Assembly (NCBI GenBank): GCA_036346375.1
Contig: JAYEVE010000527.1
Location: 744,001 to 808,000, forward strand
Length of the DNA stretch: 64,000 bases
Source of the DNA: Guadua angustifolia
Lineage: Eukaryota; Streptophyta; Magnoliopsida; Poales; Poaceae
Direction of reading: 5' to 3'
The first letter of the stretch is position 1. Each line of letters begins with the position of its first letter. Made by a program: the position numbers and the translations under genes. Shown here piece by piece: positions 1 to 11,600 of the stretch. The notes under the pieces were generated by a model. That model ran no database searches and was not told the DNA's origin. It saw only the letters and a program-made list of their open reading frames with translations.

Positions 1-612
1 ATTATAACTCCAAGAGTAGAAGAAATAAGATTTGAAGCGGATTGCTAGAAGAATCGCTAAAGAAGTGGCGTGAACAAAGATACTTGTCCCTAAAAGAATT
101 TTGCTTAGCTTCATTCTCCATTTCAATCACCATCTGCTCATCCCTCCAACAACACCGCTTTGCAAAAGAAGCTTATGACCTACTAGATGTATTATTAGGT
201 ATGATATTTATACATTTGAACCCTACCAGATTAAAGTTAGCTCGTCACAACTCCTCGATTCTAGTCACTTTCTCAATCATTTACTTTATATCGTTAGCAA
301 ACAACCTTATCGTTGTTTCAATAAAATGAATAATGTCACTTGTATCAATCGAGAAGAACTTAGATACTTCACCAACATCCGCCGAGAAGAGTTCTACATC
401 ACCTCGCCAAGAAAGACGTTAGTAGTTTCTAACCGCCTCAAAGACCTAGAAAACATTAAGCGCCATGTCAACCTCGATGTCAACCCCCGCCGATATCGCG
501 CTGAGCATAAACATCTTTTTCATATGAATGTATCTAGCACCGCCAGATATTGAGTACATTCCTTGTGTATTCAATTCTTGCCAATAACTGCTGATTCTCA
601 GACATTTCATTC
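1..612. other. Degenerate sequence left of the Gypsy/Tat insertion
   Basis: No confident gene. This piece is the left part of the site invaded by the element at 618-11429; its continuation is at 11435-11600. If the element and one TTCAT copy are ignored, a minus-strand reading frame runs from about 11560 down to 11435 and then from 617 down to about 550, where it meets a stop. The product has no motif I recognise. Two short plus-strand frames (42-329 and 326-553) also lack recognisable motifs. It may be older transposon sequence or a host gene relic. Confidence 0.4.
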
Positions 613-617
613 TTCAT
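613..617. repeat. Target-site duplication TTCAT, left copy
   Basis: TTCAT at 613-617 is repeated at 11430-11434, directly outside the TG and CA ends of the two LTRs. This is the 5-bp duplication left by LTR-retrotransposon integration. Confidence 0.9.
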
Positions 618-1281
618 TGTCGCATTTATCGGGATCGCCAACCGCAAGAAGTGAGGTAGGGGTAGAACGTTAAGGGACCCGAGCGGCGCTTCACTCTAAC
701 GAGGAAGCTAGCGGACGTGAGGATGGTCTGAGTCTGGCGATAAACGAACACGAGACACAAGTTTTATAATGGTTCGAGCCCCTCGCGAAGGTAATGACTT
801 ATTCAGCCGCCTTTGCGGCGGTGACTTTCTTGTTATGTGGGTGTCTGTAGCAGTTGTTTACAACTCAAGATAGTAATGAAGATCCCTAGCTCGAGCCTGC
901 CGGTATTGCCTCGTCCTCCTTGAGCTCATGCATCCTTGGTCTTTATATCCTTCTCGCACGAATCGGCCGGAGAAACTCGCGGATCGTGGGTTTTAATGCG
1001 ATCGAAGACACCAGAATCGCTCCGGCTTGCCGCAAGACTCCGAGTCATCCCCACGACCCGCTCTTCCAAAGAATCGCAAGTCAACGCTAGATCCGAGACC
1101 CTTGGGTGGACCAGGCTCAGATGAGACCCGCCGAGCCAGAGGTCGCATGAGTCGAAGCTTCTGCACACCGCGCTGAGGTCGAGCGCCCAAGCGCTTGGCC
1201 TGTGTCGTGGTCGGGCCTCCCGAGCATGGGGATCCGCTGACCGTGATGCCGATAGGTCGAGGAGCTCCTGTGCCTCGGCCA
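618..1281 (-). repeat. 3' LTR of the Gypsy/Tat element
   Basis: 664 bp aligning along its whole length with 10765-11429, for example the shared stretches just after the start (631-690 with 10775-10830) and at the end (1249-1275 with 11397-11423). Small indels separate the copies, many at CAG/CTG or CG-rich sites. The outer end abuts the TTCAT duplication. Confidence 0.9.
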
Positions 1282-1300
1282 CCACCCCGAGGCTCTAGGT
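1282..1300 (-). promoter_or_regulatory. Polypurine tract of the Gypsy/Tat element
   Basis: On the minus strand the bases directly before the 3' LTR read TAGAGCCTCGGGGTGG, purine-rich and ending at the LTR's TG. This is the expected place for the plus-strand primer of reverse transcription. The tract is less pure than typical ones. Confidence 0.55.
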
Positions 1301-1739
1301 CGGAAGGAGCCCTCGACGACCTCGAGCCTATCTTGGGACATGAAAGACCTTCAGAGGTCTAAACTCCTTGGTCGAGGCTCATGAGACCACAAAGCAAATC
1401 TTTCGGCCCGACACCGGCAACCCCTGACTTCGATGTTGGTACGGATGTGAACGGTTGGCGGTACTGGCGCGCCTCGACTCCAGCCTTAATTGCACCCGCC
1501 GATCACGGCTGACACGCTTTTGAGGCGCTGCAAGGTTTTTGGGTGTGTTTTTCTCTCGAGGCCAACGCCACGCCATTAGCCGAGACCTTTGCTTTGGCGC
1601 CTTTGTCTTCAAGCTTCTCGTCTGCGCGCCCTTTCTTTTCACTCCTCGACCAAGCGCTTCCACGACGCCATGACCAAGCTTGGGAGGAGCACTGTCAGAC
1701 GCGAGAATGAAAGAGCTCGAGACCCCGGGATAGTAGACC

Positions 1740-4680
1740 CGTCACATGGCGGTTGTTCGGGCGCGAGACCGAACTCGCCCTAGGGATGACGAGATCGCTC
1801 GCACCGAAAGCATTACGCCCACCTTGGATCGGACCCGGAGAGTGAGTTCGTGGCGGACGCCCTCTCGAAATAAATAGAGCTCATCAACTGTACCAAATTC
1901 CATCCTCACGCCACCATCTTTTCCCATCTATGCGAGGGATTCTCGGGATTCTCCCCACCCTCGCCGTTCTTTTTCACATTACTCCTCTTCCGCCCGGAAG
2001 GACCTCGTTGTCGGTGTCTCAGATTCCGACCAACCGGCTCAAATGGTCCTTCCCGGCAAGCGCCACCGGATTCGCTTTGGTCCTGGTCCGAAAGCGGTGG
2101 TTTTACTCAAGAAAGGGGAGTACGGGCTCGACGCACGAGGGGCCTCACACCGAGAAGAAGGAGACCCCGAGCCCGAAGATCCGGAGGTCGACGAGGAGGC
2201 CATCGCCGCCATCCACATTTGCGCCACGCTGCCTTACGGCAGGCAATCGCCGCCGACTTCTTATGAACCGTGTCCCTCTGCGGAGGAGGAGCACCCATTC
2301 TTCGAGATTACGGGCGAACGACCCCACTCGTGAAGGCACGACCGCAAGGCCTCTCGCCCTGGAACTTCGCGTCAAGCCCATCCTTTAGCCTCCCCGACGC
2401 CCATGTTCTTGCAAATACCGAAGGAACTCGGTTTCCAACAGATGTTCGAATGTTTGGGAAGTCGCATGGATACACCCTTGACGCACCCATTCCGAAGAAT
2501 GTACTTCACGGAAGGTCGAGGTAAGCCGTCCCGACCGCCCTTGACCTGCTTTTTAGCGAGGTCTTTCGACCCACGCAAGATCTCAGACCATCAGAGTTGC
2601 TCGACACACCAGAGGATGCTCCCGCCGCCTTGGGGGCAAGAGCAAGAAGGGAAGAAGAGGCCTCCCCACCGGACCGGCCAATCGGAGGCGGAGAAGCGCC
2701 ACGCCGAGCGGGGGATCGTGCTACGGTGAGGGCCCTTCCGGTCGAGCCCCGAGTCCTTGCGTTCTTTCCATGCCTTGTTGTTTTTAACATTCCTTCTTTC
2801 GCAAGAAGAGGAAGGGGCCGCCGCCAGTCCTCAGTACCTCGCCCCAAAGCTCGAAAGACGAGCTCCTCGCCACAAGTGGTGATGAGGGGCTGCTCGACCC
2901 GGGTCCCTGTGTCGTGAGGACACGCAAACGTGGCGCGCCTCGACATCGGGCAACAAGACCTCGACGGCCCTTGGCGAGGAGGAGTCTGTGGCCTGTAAGC
3001 CCTCGAGACTCGAATCGCTACGCCTCTTTCCGTGATCCTTCCGCTTAGCGCAGACTTTTGATCGCAGAACTTGAGTATCCGAGCTCAAACCCGCCTGCTT
3101 TGACGATGGTCGTTGTTCGTATGAAGTCTCAACCGAGGAGGAGAACGCTTCAGGCTGGCCCTCGCCGCAGCCACCGTGGAACACGACTCCCACGGCCAGC
3201 CCTTGGTCGGCGAAGTTCTACTAAGGGCTCGACGACTCGTCGGAAGAAAATGAGCCCGCTGGTCGTACGGGACTTTAGCACGGTGAGGCCCACAGCGCAG
3301 ACAGCCGCCGACGAGCTACCCGGCCACCGAGGGGAGGAAGCTCGAGCGCCGAGGCCACGCCGGCGACCACGCCGCCCACGGCCGCCCGAGTGTGGAGACC
3401 GCGACCCCACGGCCACCGGGACGCTGGTCGAGACGCCACGCCGACCTCCCTACCGTGATCGCGTCGGACACCGAGGTCGTGGTGCCCCGCCATGGGGTCG
3501 GGCGCCATGCGGATCGAGCTGTGCCTCGCCATCGGGCGAATGCAGTTCGATCATGAGATCGGGACAACACCGCCGCCTCTCCCGTTTACGGACTCGACCA
3601 CGGGGAGGCACGGTAACTGTGCCGCCCCATGGCGGGATTCAGACTCGCCCAAGCGTGGCCGCGCCGAGGTCGACCGCACCGCATCGCGGCCGAGGAGGAG
3701 GGGGAAATCTCGCGATCGCATTGAAGACCGTGAGGAATTCACCCCAAGAAGCTCGAGAGGCGCCCACGAGGTAAGGACTTTCCCAAGATTCTTCTCACCT
3801 TGTAGCCTGTCTCCTTGTCCTTTCTCACCTTCGCCACCCTTTTGACGTGAAGGTGACCGATCACGCCATCCGAGGGCTTCAAGGCCTTCGAGAGCATGCG
3901 GATGTGCTAAGAGGTCTCCTCGATGTGGTAGAGGCGCGGAGGTTGAGCGACAGCTCGTCTCGAACCATTGAGGTCGACCAGTGGGAGCTCGAGCAGAAGA
4001 ACCAAGAGCTCAAGATCTACGCCGGACGATGAGGGCGCTGGAGACAGCCCATGCGCAGAGCTCGAGCGCACTCGACCTCCGAACGCGATTTTTGCTTTAA
4101 GGCAAGGAGCAGAGCGCCGACGCCACCACGGCGCCGAGGTCGCGCAGCCAAGATCAAGCTCGAGAAGGCTTCCATGAGGCGCCGACCCGAGCTCAAGGCC
4201 AAGGTGCTCCAAATGAGGAGGAACTTGGGAGCGCCAACAAGACGCTTGAGGCCGAGCGGCCAAGGTCAAGGACTCGGAGAAGGCTGCTATGGAGGAGCAG
4301 CATACTCGCTGCAGGAGCACCTCCCGAGCTCGAGGCCAAAATCCTCGAGCTCGAGGGGAAGCTCGACCATGCCACCAAGGCGCCGAGGTCGAACGCGCTT
4401 AAGGTCGAGGCGTTGAGACGGCTCCATGAGGCCATCTCCAAGACAAGACCAAAGCTCCCTGACTCAAGAGAAGCTCGAGCGCCCAAGAAGGCAGCAAAGA
4501 GCGCCTGCTCACCAAGAAGAGCGACGCCGGGCCATGGATGCTTCCCAAAGAAGCCCTCCCGCCCGGGAGATCGCAACTCGAGGGCAAAAGTGGCCCACTG
4601 AGCAGAAAAGCTTGCCCGCGAGATGGCCACCAGAGAAAACGTTAAAAAGGGAATGTACTAACAGAAACAGCTTTGCTTTC
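1740..4680 (+). pseudogene. Opposite-strand coiled-coil reading frame in the Tat 3' region
   Basis: Between the integrase and the 3' LTR, the strand opposite to gag-pol carries long partly overlapping frames. From about 3847 to 4680 the plus-strand product, pieced over several frame changes, is rich in Glu, Lys, Arg, Ala and Leu with repeated 'LELKAKVLQ' and 'EEL..AN..LEAE' character, as expected of a long coiled coil. It is preceded by a Pro/Arg/Ser-rich stretch (about 1930-3775). Opposite-strand ORFs at this position are known in Tat elements such as Grande (gene 23), and related grass proteins carry a 'putative gypsy type transposase' domain; I cannot confirm that domain here. No single intact ORF remains. 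The last frame stops near 4683. Confidence 0.45.
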
Positions 4681-4683
4681 TAG

Positions 4684-5480
4684 TGAACAAAGAAACCTCG
4701 TCCTGTTATGAATCCGTGGTCTTGGGGATACTTGAAGTCACTATCGCTTCGCTTGTTCGTCGCGCCTGCTTTTTAGGTCGTGGTGCCAGTAGCGTAGCCT
4801 TACCCCCACCGCTGGGCCCGAGGTCGAGTGACGCGCGTGCCTTGGGCACAAGACGAGATGTGGACGTGAGGCCACGACCGCAAAGTGGAGGAACAATCCG
4901 CAATGGCGTAAGAACACGAGGCTAACATCATTAAGTAGACCAAATGTCACATGGCCCTTGCGACCATGCGCATTGCTCGATCACAAAGCGGCGAGGTTCG
5001 TGACTCGAGCCCGCATGTGGGAGAGCTAGATTGCGAAGAGGTTCGGCTTACGCTTAGCTCGTCTACCGGGGTGAGCGTAAAACCTGACTAAGACTTTAGG
5101 AGCGAACGCGCCAAGGACGGGGTCATGTTCGAAAGAGGAGCCACCGAAAAGAAAACCAAAGAACACAAAAGGAAGCAGATAAAAGAAAAGGAATGGAAGA
5201 CCAGCTTTTATTGAAATATGAGGCATAGAGGTTACACATAAAATTTCCGGTCGATCTATGTTCCACGAGCCAGAGAGCTCTCTACCATCGGCAAATAAGC
5301 TAGCCAGAAGCCCCGTAGGCGATCTGTTGAAACGACTCTATAGGGCCCTCCCACCGGGATAACTTATTGGGCCGGACGAGCTCAATCCGCCTCGAGCTAG
5401 GTCCCCAACAAGGAGCCTCCTAGGTCGACCGACCGACGCATGTCTGCGAAGAGCTTGCGTAGTGCGTTGATCGTGCAAAG
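4684..5480. other. Non-coding part of the Tat 3' region
   Basis: Between the coiled-coil frame and the integrase end I see no sustained reading frame with recognisable motifs. It lies inside the Gypsy/Tat element and is probably its untranslated spacer. Confidence 0.5.
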
Positions 5481-5489
5481 GCACGGCAC

Positions 5490-6290
5490 CTTACTTCTTC
5501 GCTAGGTAAGGTCGAGACCGTTCAAGGCCAAGTCGACTTGGTCGACTGCCGACCTGGCAGAGCCTAGCGTGACCTCGGAGGCGGACGGCTTCAAGATCAA
5601 AACAAGCCGAAGGGCGTGGACCCCGTGGCTCGGCTTGTCGTGGGTAACGAATAGACCATAGGGCGGTGGGAAGTTCGCCCACCTGTGCCTTGCCGAATCG
5701 CTCGAGCTCATCTCGCAACTCGCTTCTTGACGCCTCGACGACGGTTCGCTGCGCGCTCGCCGCTCCGCTGTTCGGGGTGAGCCACCGGCGCGGCGCATAT
5801 TTTGATGCCGAAGTTCTCGCAAAACTCCGGAACATCTCACCGGGTAAACGTGGTACCGTTGTCGCGATTAGTTTGCACGGAACCCCATACCGGTGACCAC
5901 GCTCAAGCGGAAAAACGGATCGCCGCCGAAGTCAGAATGGTCGAGACCGTTCGCCTCTATCCACTTGGTGAAGGTGTCGACAAAGAACGCAACGTAAACT
6001 TCTTCCCGGCTGCTTGAGGGAAAGGACCGAGGATGTCCAGCCCCTGTGTCGAGAAGGGCCATGCGAGCGAATGGTCTGGAGCGCTGTGAGGCGGTTGATG
6101 CGACCTTCAGGCGTGGAATTGGCATGCTCGGCAAAAGTGACGATATCCCGAGCATCCTGAAGCGCCGAGGGCCAATAGTATCCCATGCGGAAGGCCTTCC
6201 CACCATTGTCCCAGACGAAGAGTGCGCCCTACGAGGCTCGAGGGATGTCATGCAAGAGGTACTTACCCTCCTCCGTGGAGATGCACCGTG
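5490..6290 (-). pseudogene. Gypsy integrase remnant
   Basis: Integrase inserts the cDNA copy into the genome. On the minus strand, frames between 6250 and 5490 read in order: a YYWP motif followed by a degraded zinc-finger stretch (about 6186-6060), a core strand with VDTFTKWIEA holding the first catalytic Asp (about 5985-5955), then NGTTFT, EFCENFGIKIC and VAHPEQR (about 5850-5765) matching the conserved 'DNGTQFT...FC..LGI...AHP..NGQVE' segment, then a LPTALWSIR stretch near 5665. An in-frame stop follows NGTTFTR, and two or more frame changes are needed. The third catalytic residue region reads SGERT instead of the usual QVERAN. Not functional as written. Confidence 0.75.
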
Positions 6291-6740
6291 TTAGGATGCC
6301 GTAAACATTACGCTCAGAGCTCCCTCGACGAGCGTGTACAAACTCGCCTTGCGCTTGATTCGCCTCTCGGCGGTCGGGTGGCGTGTCGCCGGGAGAGGTA
6401 TCAGAATGGCCTCGCCCAGAAGGATTCCTCGACCACGGTAATCGTGGCCTCGGTCGGAGATCGACGGGCCGAGAGCGCTTTCAAGATGACGCGGGTGGGA
6501 TAGCGCCGCCGGAGGAGCCGAGCTTGAGAGGAAATCTACTGGAGTTGTCCCTCCCGGGATGTGCTTGAGCTCCAAGTTCCTAACCATTTTTCCATCTTGC
6601 GCACTCGGCGAGGTACTTTGCCATCGAATCTCCCGAACATTGGTAGTCCTTGTTGAACCGGTTGATGACGAGCCGAGTCGCCTTCACGCACAGCGCGGCG
6701 ACACCCAAAGCCTTGCAAGCTCAGAAGCCGCCAGAGGGCT

Positions 6741-7480
6741 TCAGATTCGCCACATTGTTGGTCGTTGGGAAGCAAAAACGAATGACGACTCAATTGCCGC
6801 CGCTGGGTGAGGATAAGTATCCCACTTCGAAGCGCTTGAAGGACCTCGAGCCGTCAAGAACATGACCTGTGGTTTTTCTTCCTCGATCTGGGGCTCGTGA
6901 GCAGTGTCATGACGTCGCCGACCACAAAGTCGGCGAGTACTTGCGACTTTATGGTCGTTCGCGCCACGACCTGGACGTCGAACGCCGCGAGTTCCATGGC
7001 CCACTTGGCGATTCGTCCGCCACCTCCGGTTCTCAGATGTCTCCGAGCGGAAGTCGCCGACGCACCACGAATGTGCCTGGAAGTAGTGCCGAAGCTTGCG
7101 CGAGGCCATGAGAAGAGCATATAAAAGCTTTTGTACTGCGGTAGCGCCCTTCGGCCGCAGGCAGACTCGCCGACGTAATAAATGGGTGTCGCTGGGACCC
7201 CTGCCGCCACCATGACGGCACTAACAGCTTTTGAGGGGTGGCTGCGAGGTATAGCAAAAACTTCTCACCGGGTTGCGGCGTTGTAAGGAGGGGTGGGGAC
7301 GACAGTACGCCTTCGATTGTCGAAGGATCGCTGGGCCTCTGGAGTCCATTCGAAGCCCTGCTTGCGCAAGGTTTGGAAGAATGGGAGCTCAAGGCCGCCG
7401 AGCCTCGAGATGAATTGCCGAGGGCGCTATGCGGCGGTGAGGCTTTGCACCGCTGATCGAGGTCTGAGGTACCATCTTCT
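6741..7480 (-). pseudogene. Gypsy RT connection and RNase H remnant
   Basis: Minus-strand frames from 7480 to 6741 contain, in order, FISRLGGLELPFFQTLRK and FEWTPEAQRSF (RT thumb and connection, about 7440-7330), QPGEKFLLYLAATPQ (about 7275-7225), PIYYVGE (about 7175), ASRKLRHYFQAH (about 7110) and RIAKWAMELAAFDVQ with KSQVLADFV (about 7035-6915). These are the standard order of motifs in Gypsy pol between RT and integrase; the KSQVLADF motif marks the end of RNase H in Tat-type and related elements. The motifs alternate between frames, so the domain is broken. Confidence 0.75.
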
Positions 7481-7499
7481 CGATCGCCTCGATCTTCTC

Positions 7500-8200
7500 C
7501 GGTTTGGACCAACCCCGAGCCCCGATCATGTAGCCGAGCACCTCACGGACGCCACGAACACGCACTTCTCGGGGTTGAGCTTGATCTTGTGCTGCTCAGT
7601 TGGCGAAGGTCTCCTCGAGGTCGCGAACATGGTCGCCCTCGGAGGGGCTTTTGACGATGACGCCGCCCACGAGACTTCAAGGTTCCGCCGATCCGCGGGC
7701 TCGAAAGTCTTGGTCATTAGTCGTTGAAAGGTGGCCCGCGATTGCGCAGATCAATGACATGGTCGATAGCAATAAGTGCCAAACGGTGTGATGAAGGAAG
7801 TCTTGTTTCGCCCCGGCCGCCCGGCTTGATCCGGTGGTACCCGAGTAAGCATCCAAGAAGCTCAAGATCTTGGCATTCGCGGAGTCGACGATCCGTCGAT
7901 GCGCTGAAGCGGAAGTTGTCCTTCTGCAAGCCGAGTTCAACCCCGTATGATCGACGACATTCTCCACTTCCTCCCTTCTTCTCGCAGACGATGATCGGGT
8001 TTGCCACCATTCGAGTAATTGATCTCACGAATGAAGCCGCCTTTAAGAGCTTGTCAAGGTTCTTCTTGATGATCGCGACCTTCTCCCGGAGAAACGACGC
8101 AGTTTTCGGGCGCATGTGTCGGGAACCGGTCCCACTCGCAACTTGTGCTCGATCACCTTCCTTGGGACGCCAGCATGTCCGCTGGCTCCCAAGCAAATAT
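7500..8200 (-). pseudogene. Gypsy reverse transcriptase remnant
   Basis: Reverse transcriptase copies element RNA into DNA. Minus-strand motifs in order: IKKNLDKLLKA and a VANPIIV segment (about 8080-7985), DRIVDSANAKILSFLDAYSG (about 7900-7845, the RT palm strand with catalytic Asp), TSFITPFG-like remnant (about 7800), then VIVKSPSEGDHVRDLEETFA (about 7660-7600) and KLNPEKCVF (about 7585-7555). The position of the YxDD box just before VIVKS reads LVGG, so the two catalytic aspartates are missing as written. Several frame changes. CG-type sequence errors could account for part of this. Confidence 0.8.
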
Positions 8201-8638
8201 GCCCTTGTTGGCGCTGAAGCGAAGGTGACGAGCTCGAGTTCCTATTTGAACTCAACTCGCCGAGACGTGGGACGACCGCCGGGTCATTTCATCAAGCGGC
8301 ACGGCTTTCGCGTTCTCATTGGCCGGATCGCCGCCTTCGGCGGGCGTTTGGTCGATGCTCCGGCCACGCTGGCAAAGACGCCGAGGGCCAAGGCCTTGGT
8401 CTCGCAGCCCATGCGCCCGCTGGTGTCGCCGCGACGGTGATGACGCCATGGCCCGGCAATTTTCATGCATCGATGGCCATAGTGGTTGGCTGCCATGAAC
8501 TTGACCAGGCCGCCGCCCGAGGATGGCGCTAGGAGGAGGTCGCCTCGACCACCTCAAAGGTGATCAACTCGGTGCGGAAGTTGTCGAGTCGCCAAGGTGA
8601 CGGTAAACGACCGCCCTAAGGGGTGGTCGAGCTCCGGA

Positions 8639-9016
8639 CTATCCCAAAGAATGGTATGGTGATGCTCTTGACCTTCGACCGGGAATCAGATTCGGCCGAG
8701 CGGCCCACCAGAATAAGTTAAGAGAGCTGCCGCCATCGACCATGACACGACCGACCGTGGTGTTGCTTATGGTCGGGTCACGACCAAGGCGGTCTTCGTG
8801 TCTCGGGCCATACCGGGAGCGCTTCCGAGAGAAGGTGATGGTTGCCCCACCACTTGCGTGGTTGCTCGAGGGCTTCCCAATGGCGACTGGTAGATGGTCC
8901 GCATGCTTTGACTTCGCTACCGTCCGTAAGCCGACGAGCCACCGAATATGACGCCGATCCGCGCCGCCTTTGCCGAACTCCAAATCGAGGTCGCCGTGTT
9001 CGCTCCCAAGATTCAC
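8639..9016 (-). pseudogene. Gypsy aspartic protease remnant
   Basis: The retroviral-type protease that cleaves the Gag-Pol polyprotein. The minus-strand frame has ITFSRKRSRYGPRHEDRL at residues 60-76 and VMVDGGSSLNLFW at residues 91-103 (about 8746-8708). The DGGSS block is the usual Gypsy form of the D-T/S-G active site in this lineage. It is followed by frame loss before RT. It lies in the expected place between gag and RT. Confidence 0.75.
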
Positions 9017-9202
9017 CCGGCCGGCCGGTCGTCATCCTCGGAGCACGGCATCTCACCCCGCCCATCGAGAAGGCGCCCAGCTTACTCGCCAAGCCCCGCA
9101 GTTCGCAGGTCGGGCCGCGCCCTATGGAATAGGCGAATTTTGACTCATTATATCCCGCGACCTTCGGTCTCCCCGCGCCGCATCGCCCGCCGAATCGGCG
9201 CG

Positions 9203-10660
9203 TTAGCCCGCTTCTTTGGGCCGGTTCTTCGCTGGGAGGTCGACCTTGGCGAGGCTTAGAGTCCTCCCGAGCTCGGCCTCGACCTCGAGGACTCGCACGC
9301 CATCCGCCGAGACGACCACCCGCTGCAGCCTCGCCGCCTCGCGGTCGCTGGGCTGCTTGAGGTGGCGCTTGGTCGGCGCTGGGGTTGGACGGCCCGCCTC
9401 TGTTTGGTTCGCACACTGCTTACCTTGGTCGTAGTCGCTTTCAACGAACGGCATCGTCAAGGCGTCGCGCACTCGCTCCGCCATGCGGAAGAGCTTGTTG
9501 ACGCCGAGCCTCGGCGTGATCTCTGTGTCTCGGTGAGACGCCGATCGCGGACCTTTAACTTGAAGGCTTTGATAACGGCCTCGTCGTAAATGCTCGATCA
9601 GTTCTCTCGGCGGATGAATCGCCGCACAAAGTCGCCAGAGTGGCTCGTTTCTTCCCCGATGACGCGATCCAGTGTCTTTTCTCGCCCGCCGCCATAACAA
9701 CTCGAAGTTGGAGCGAAGAGCGCTCGATCCGGGCGCCACGACCAAGGAGCCAAAGCCGATTGAAAAGCCTGTCCTAGCGGCCCCATCCAAAGACGGCCGG
9801 AGGTAGTTATTATTACGAAGCCGTCTCTCCGGCCGCTAGGATAGCGGTCGAATAGATGGACAGAACTCGCGTGGTTTTTGGTCCCGCTGGCGCTCGATCA
9901 GCGCTGGCTTGAACCGCGCCGCCACCGCGACGCGACGAAGGCCGCCGGAGTATGCTATGCAACCGTAGGTCGACAGCGCCGTTGGTCATGGTCATCGCCG
10001 ACGAGATCCCGCCATCGCCAGACTTCGAGTCGAGGTTTCCGGCGTCTGACCTTGGGAACGACTATGGTACCGAAGCGCGGAGTCACCGTTGGTAACGCAG
10101 CGGTCCGACCTCCGCCGCTGGGCGAACGCCCCGAGTGATCCGAGATCCGCCGCAGACTTGAACGGCTCGCCCAAGCTCGTCTGGTTGGCGCGGTGTCGTG
10201 GACGCCGGGCGAGTCAAGGCTCGAGTTTTGTCCCGAGCTCGCCGCCGGGGCTAACTCCAGCAGAGAAGTCCGACGCGGTGGCGGCGCGGACGTGTTATCG
10301 CCGCTTCCTCCGGGAGCGGGTCCCAGAGTGCCGACTGAGTCGCGGAGGCTCGGCCTTGCCGCAGCCGATCGAGTTTTTCGCCAGGCCCGCCGAAGAGCTC
10401 CGACCTTGCCCTATCGGGTCGGCCATGACCCGGCGAGAAGGCGAGGCGCCTCCGTGGGGAGGAGTTCTGGCGCCCAAGACGCGGCCGCCTTTCTCGGGCC
10501 TCCCGCCGAGGGCGGTTATGGCTTGTTGATAGCAACTCGCACCATCCGCGAAGCGCTTCGGGTTCGCGGATCACGGTCATCCGCGATTTCTCGGCGCTGA
10601 CCGCCCGCCACCGTGACGGCCGCCGAGTGGCGGCGGCGGCGCGTGAACAGGACACGGAGT
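9203..10660 (-). pseudogene. Gypsy gag remnant
   Basis: Gag forms the virus-like particle. Minus-strand frames at about 9660-9420 give RRFIRREN, then AVIKAFKLKVRDRRL and VNKLFRMAERVRDAL, which match the 'RF..V...I....DEAVI.AF..GVRD..L...L...PP..VN.LY..A..' segment of plant Gypsy capsid proteins. The C-terminal part (about 9420-9250) is rich in Pro, Arg and Gln, as in the spacer before the protease. Upstream (9800-10660) the frames are Arg/Ala/Pro-rich without clear motifs; the gag start probably lies there. Broken by frame changes. Confidence 0.6.
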
Positions 10661-10746
10661 CGAGTCCGTGCTCGAGGAATATCCATCAATGAAAGGCGCC
10701 ATGCTCCCGAGATCTCGTGTCGTTCTCGCGAAGAGCAAAACAATCG

Positions 10747-10763
10747 GCCCCACGGTGGCGCCA
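10747..10763 (-). promoter_or_regulatory. Primer-binding site of the Gypsy/Tat element
   Basis: Minus strand reads TGGCGCCACCGTGGGGC one base inside the 5' LTR's CA end. The TGGCGCC...CCGTGGGG form is typical for Tat-type Gypsy elements in grasses. It fixes the direction of transcription as minus. Confidence 0.8.
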
Positions 10764-10764
10764 C

Positions 10765-11429
10765 TGCCGACGATCGGATCGCCAACCGCAAGAAGTGAGG
10801 TAGGGGTAGAACGTTAAGGGACCCGAAAATAAGCTTTCACTCTAACGGAGGAAGCTAGCGACGTGAGGATGGTTTGAGTCGGGCATAAACTAACACGAGA
10901 CACAAGTTTTATATTGGTTCGAGCCCCCTCAAGGTAATGACTTATTCCAGCCGCTTTGCGGCGGTGACTTTCTTTGTTATGTGGGTGTATGTAATGTTGT
11001 TTACAACTCAAGATAGTAATGAAGATCCCTAGCTCGAAGCCGCCGTGGTATTGCCCGTCCTCCTTGAGCTCATGCATCCTTGGTCTTTATATCCCTTTCG
11101 CACGAATCGGCCGGGAGAAACTCATGCGGATCGTGGGTTTTAATGCGATCAAGACAGCCAGAATCGCCCGGCTTGCCAAGACTCGAGTCATCCCCACGAC
11201 CCGCTTCTTCCAAAGAATCGCAAGTCAAACGCTAGATCCGAGACCCTTGGGTGGACCAGGGCCTCAGATGAGACCCGCCCGAGCCAGAGGTCGCGCGGAG
11301 TCGAAGCTCGGGCACACCGCGCTCGAGGTCGAGCGCCCAAAGGCGCGCCTGTGTCGTGGTCGGGGCCTCCCGAGCATGGGGATCCGTTGACCGTATGCCG
11401 ATAGGTCGAGGAGCTCCCAGGCCTCGTCA
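10765..11429 (-). repeat. 5' LTR of the Gypsy/Tat element
   Basis: 665 bp, near-collinear with 618-1281, TG at 10765 and CA at 11428-11429 on the plus strand, followed directly by the TTCAT duplication at 11430-11434. Confidence 0.9.
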
Positions 11430-11434
11430 TTCAT

Positions 11435-11600
11435 AGTTTGCCAATCCAAAAGAGATGAAAACCCTTTGTCTACCAAAGCGATCAAATGAATCAAATCATC
11501 GTAATCACCTATTAATTTTTCTACCTCAATCCAACCCTTGGATTTATCTCTACCCCGTTCTCAAACTAAGGTTAACCTAGAGCGACATCTGTTCTCGCTA
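11435..11600 (-). other. Right part of the sequence invaded by the Gypsy/Tat element
   Basis: Continues 1-612. On the minus strand an open frame with DYDDLIHLIALVDKGF and LLDWQTM runs up to the TTCAT duplication and stays open into 617-550 once the element is ignored. No known domain recognised. Confidence 0.35.

Larger units (their letters stand above)
618..11429 (-). mobile_element. Complete Gypsy LTR retrotransposon, Tat-like, minus strand
   Basis: A 10.8-kb element with matching LTRs (618-1281 and 10765-11429), each TG...CA on the plus strand, flanked by TTCAT duplications. Read on the minus strand the order is 5' LTR, primer-binding site (10763-10747), gag, protease, reverse transcriptase, RNase H, integrase, a long 3' region of about 4 kb, polypurine tract (1300-1282) and 3' LTR. 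Protease-RT-RNaseH-integrase order is that of Gypsy. The TGGCGCC primer-binding site and a long 3' region holding an opposite-strand coiled-coil reading frame are features known from the Tat lineage (Grande, RIRE2, Retand), so that lineage is inferred. All coding domains are fragmented between frames. Some breaks may be sequence error rather than decay. Confidence 0.9.

Noticed and set aside
926..1341. Overlapping ORFs on both strands in the left LTR
   Set aside because: GC-rich LTR sequence keeps several frames open at once; the same frames recur in the right LTR and carry no motif.
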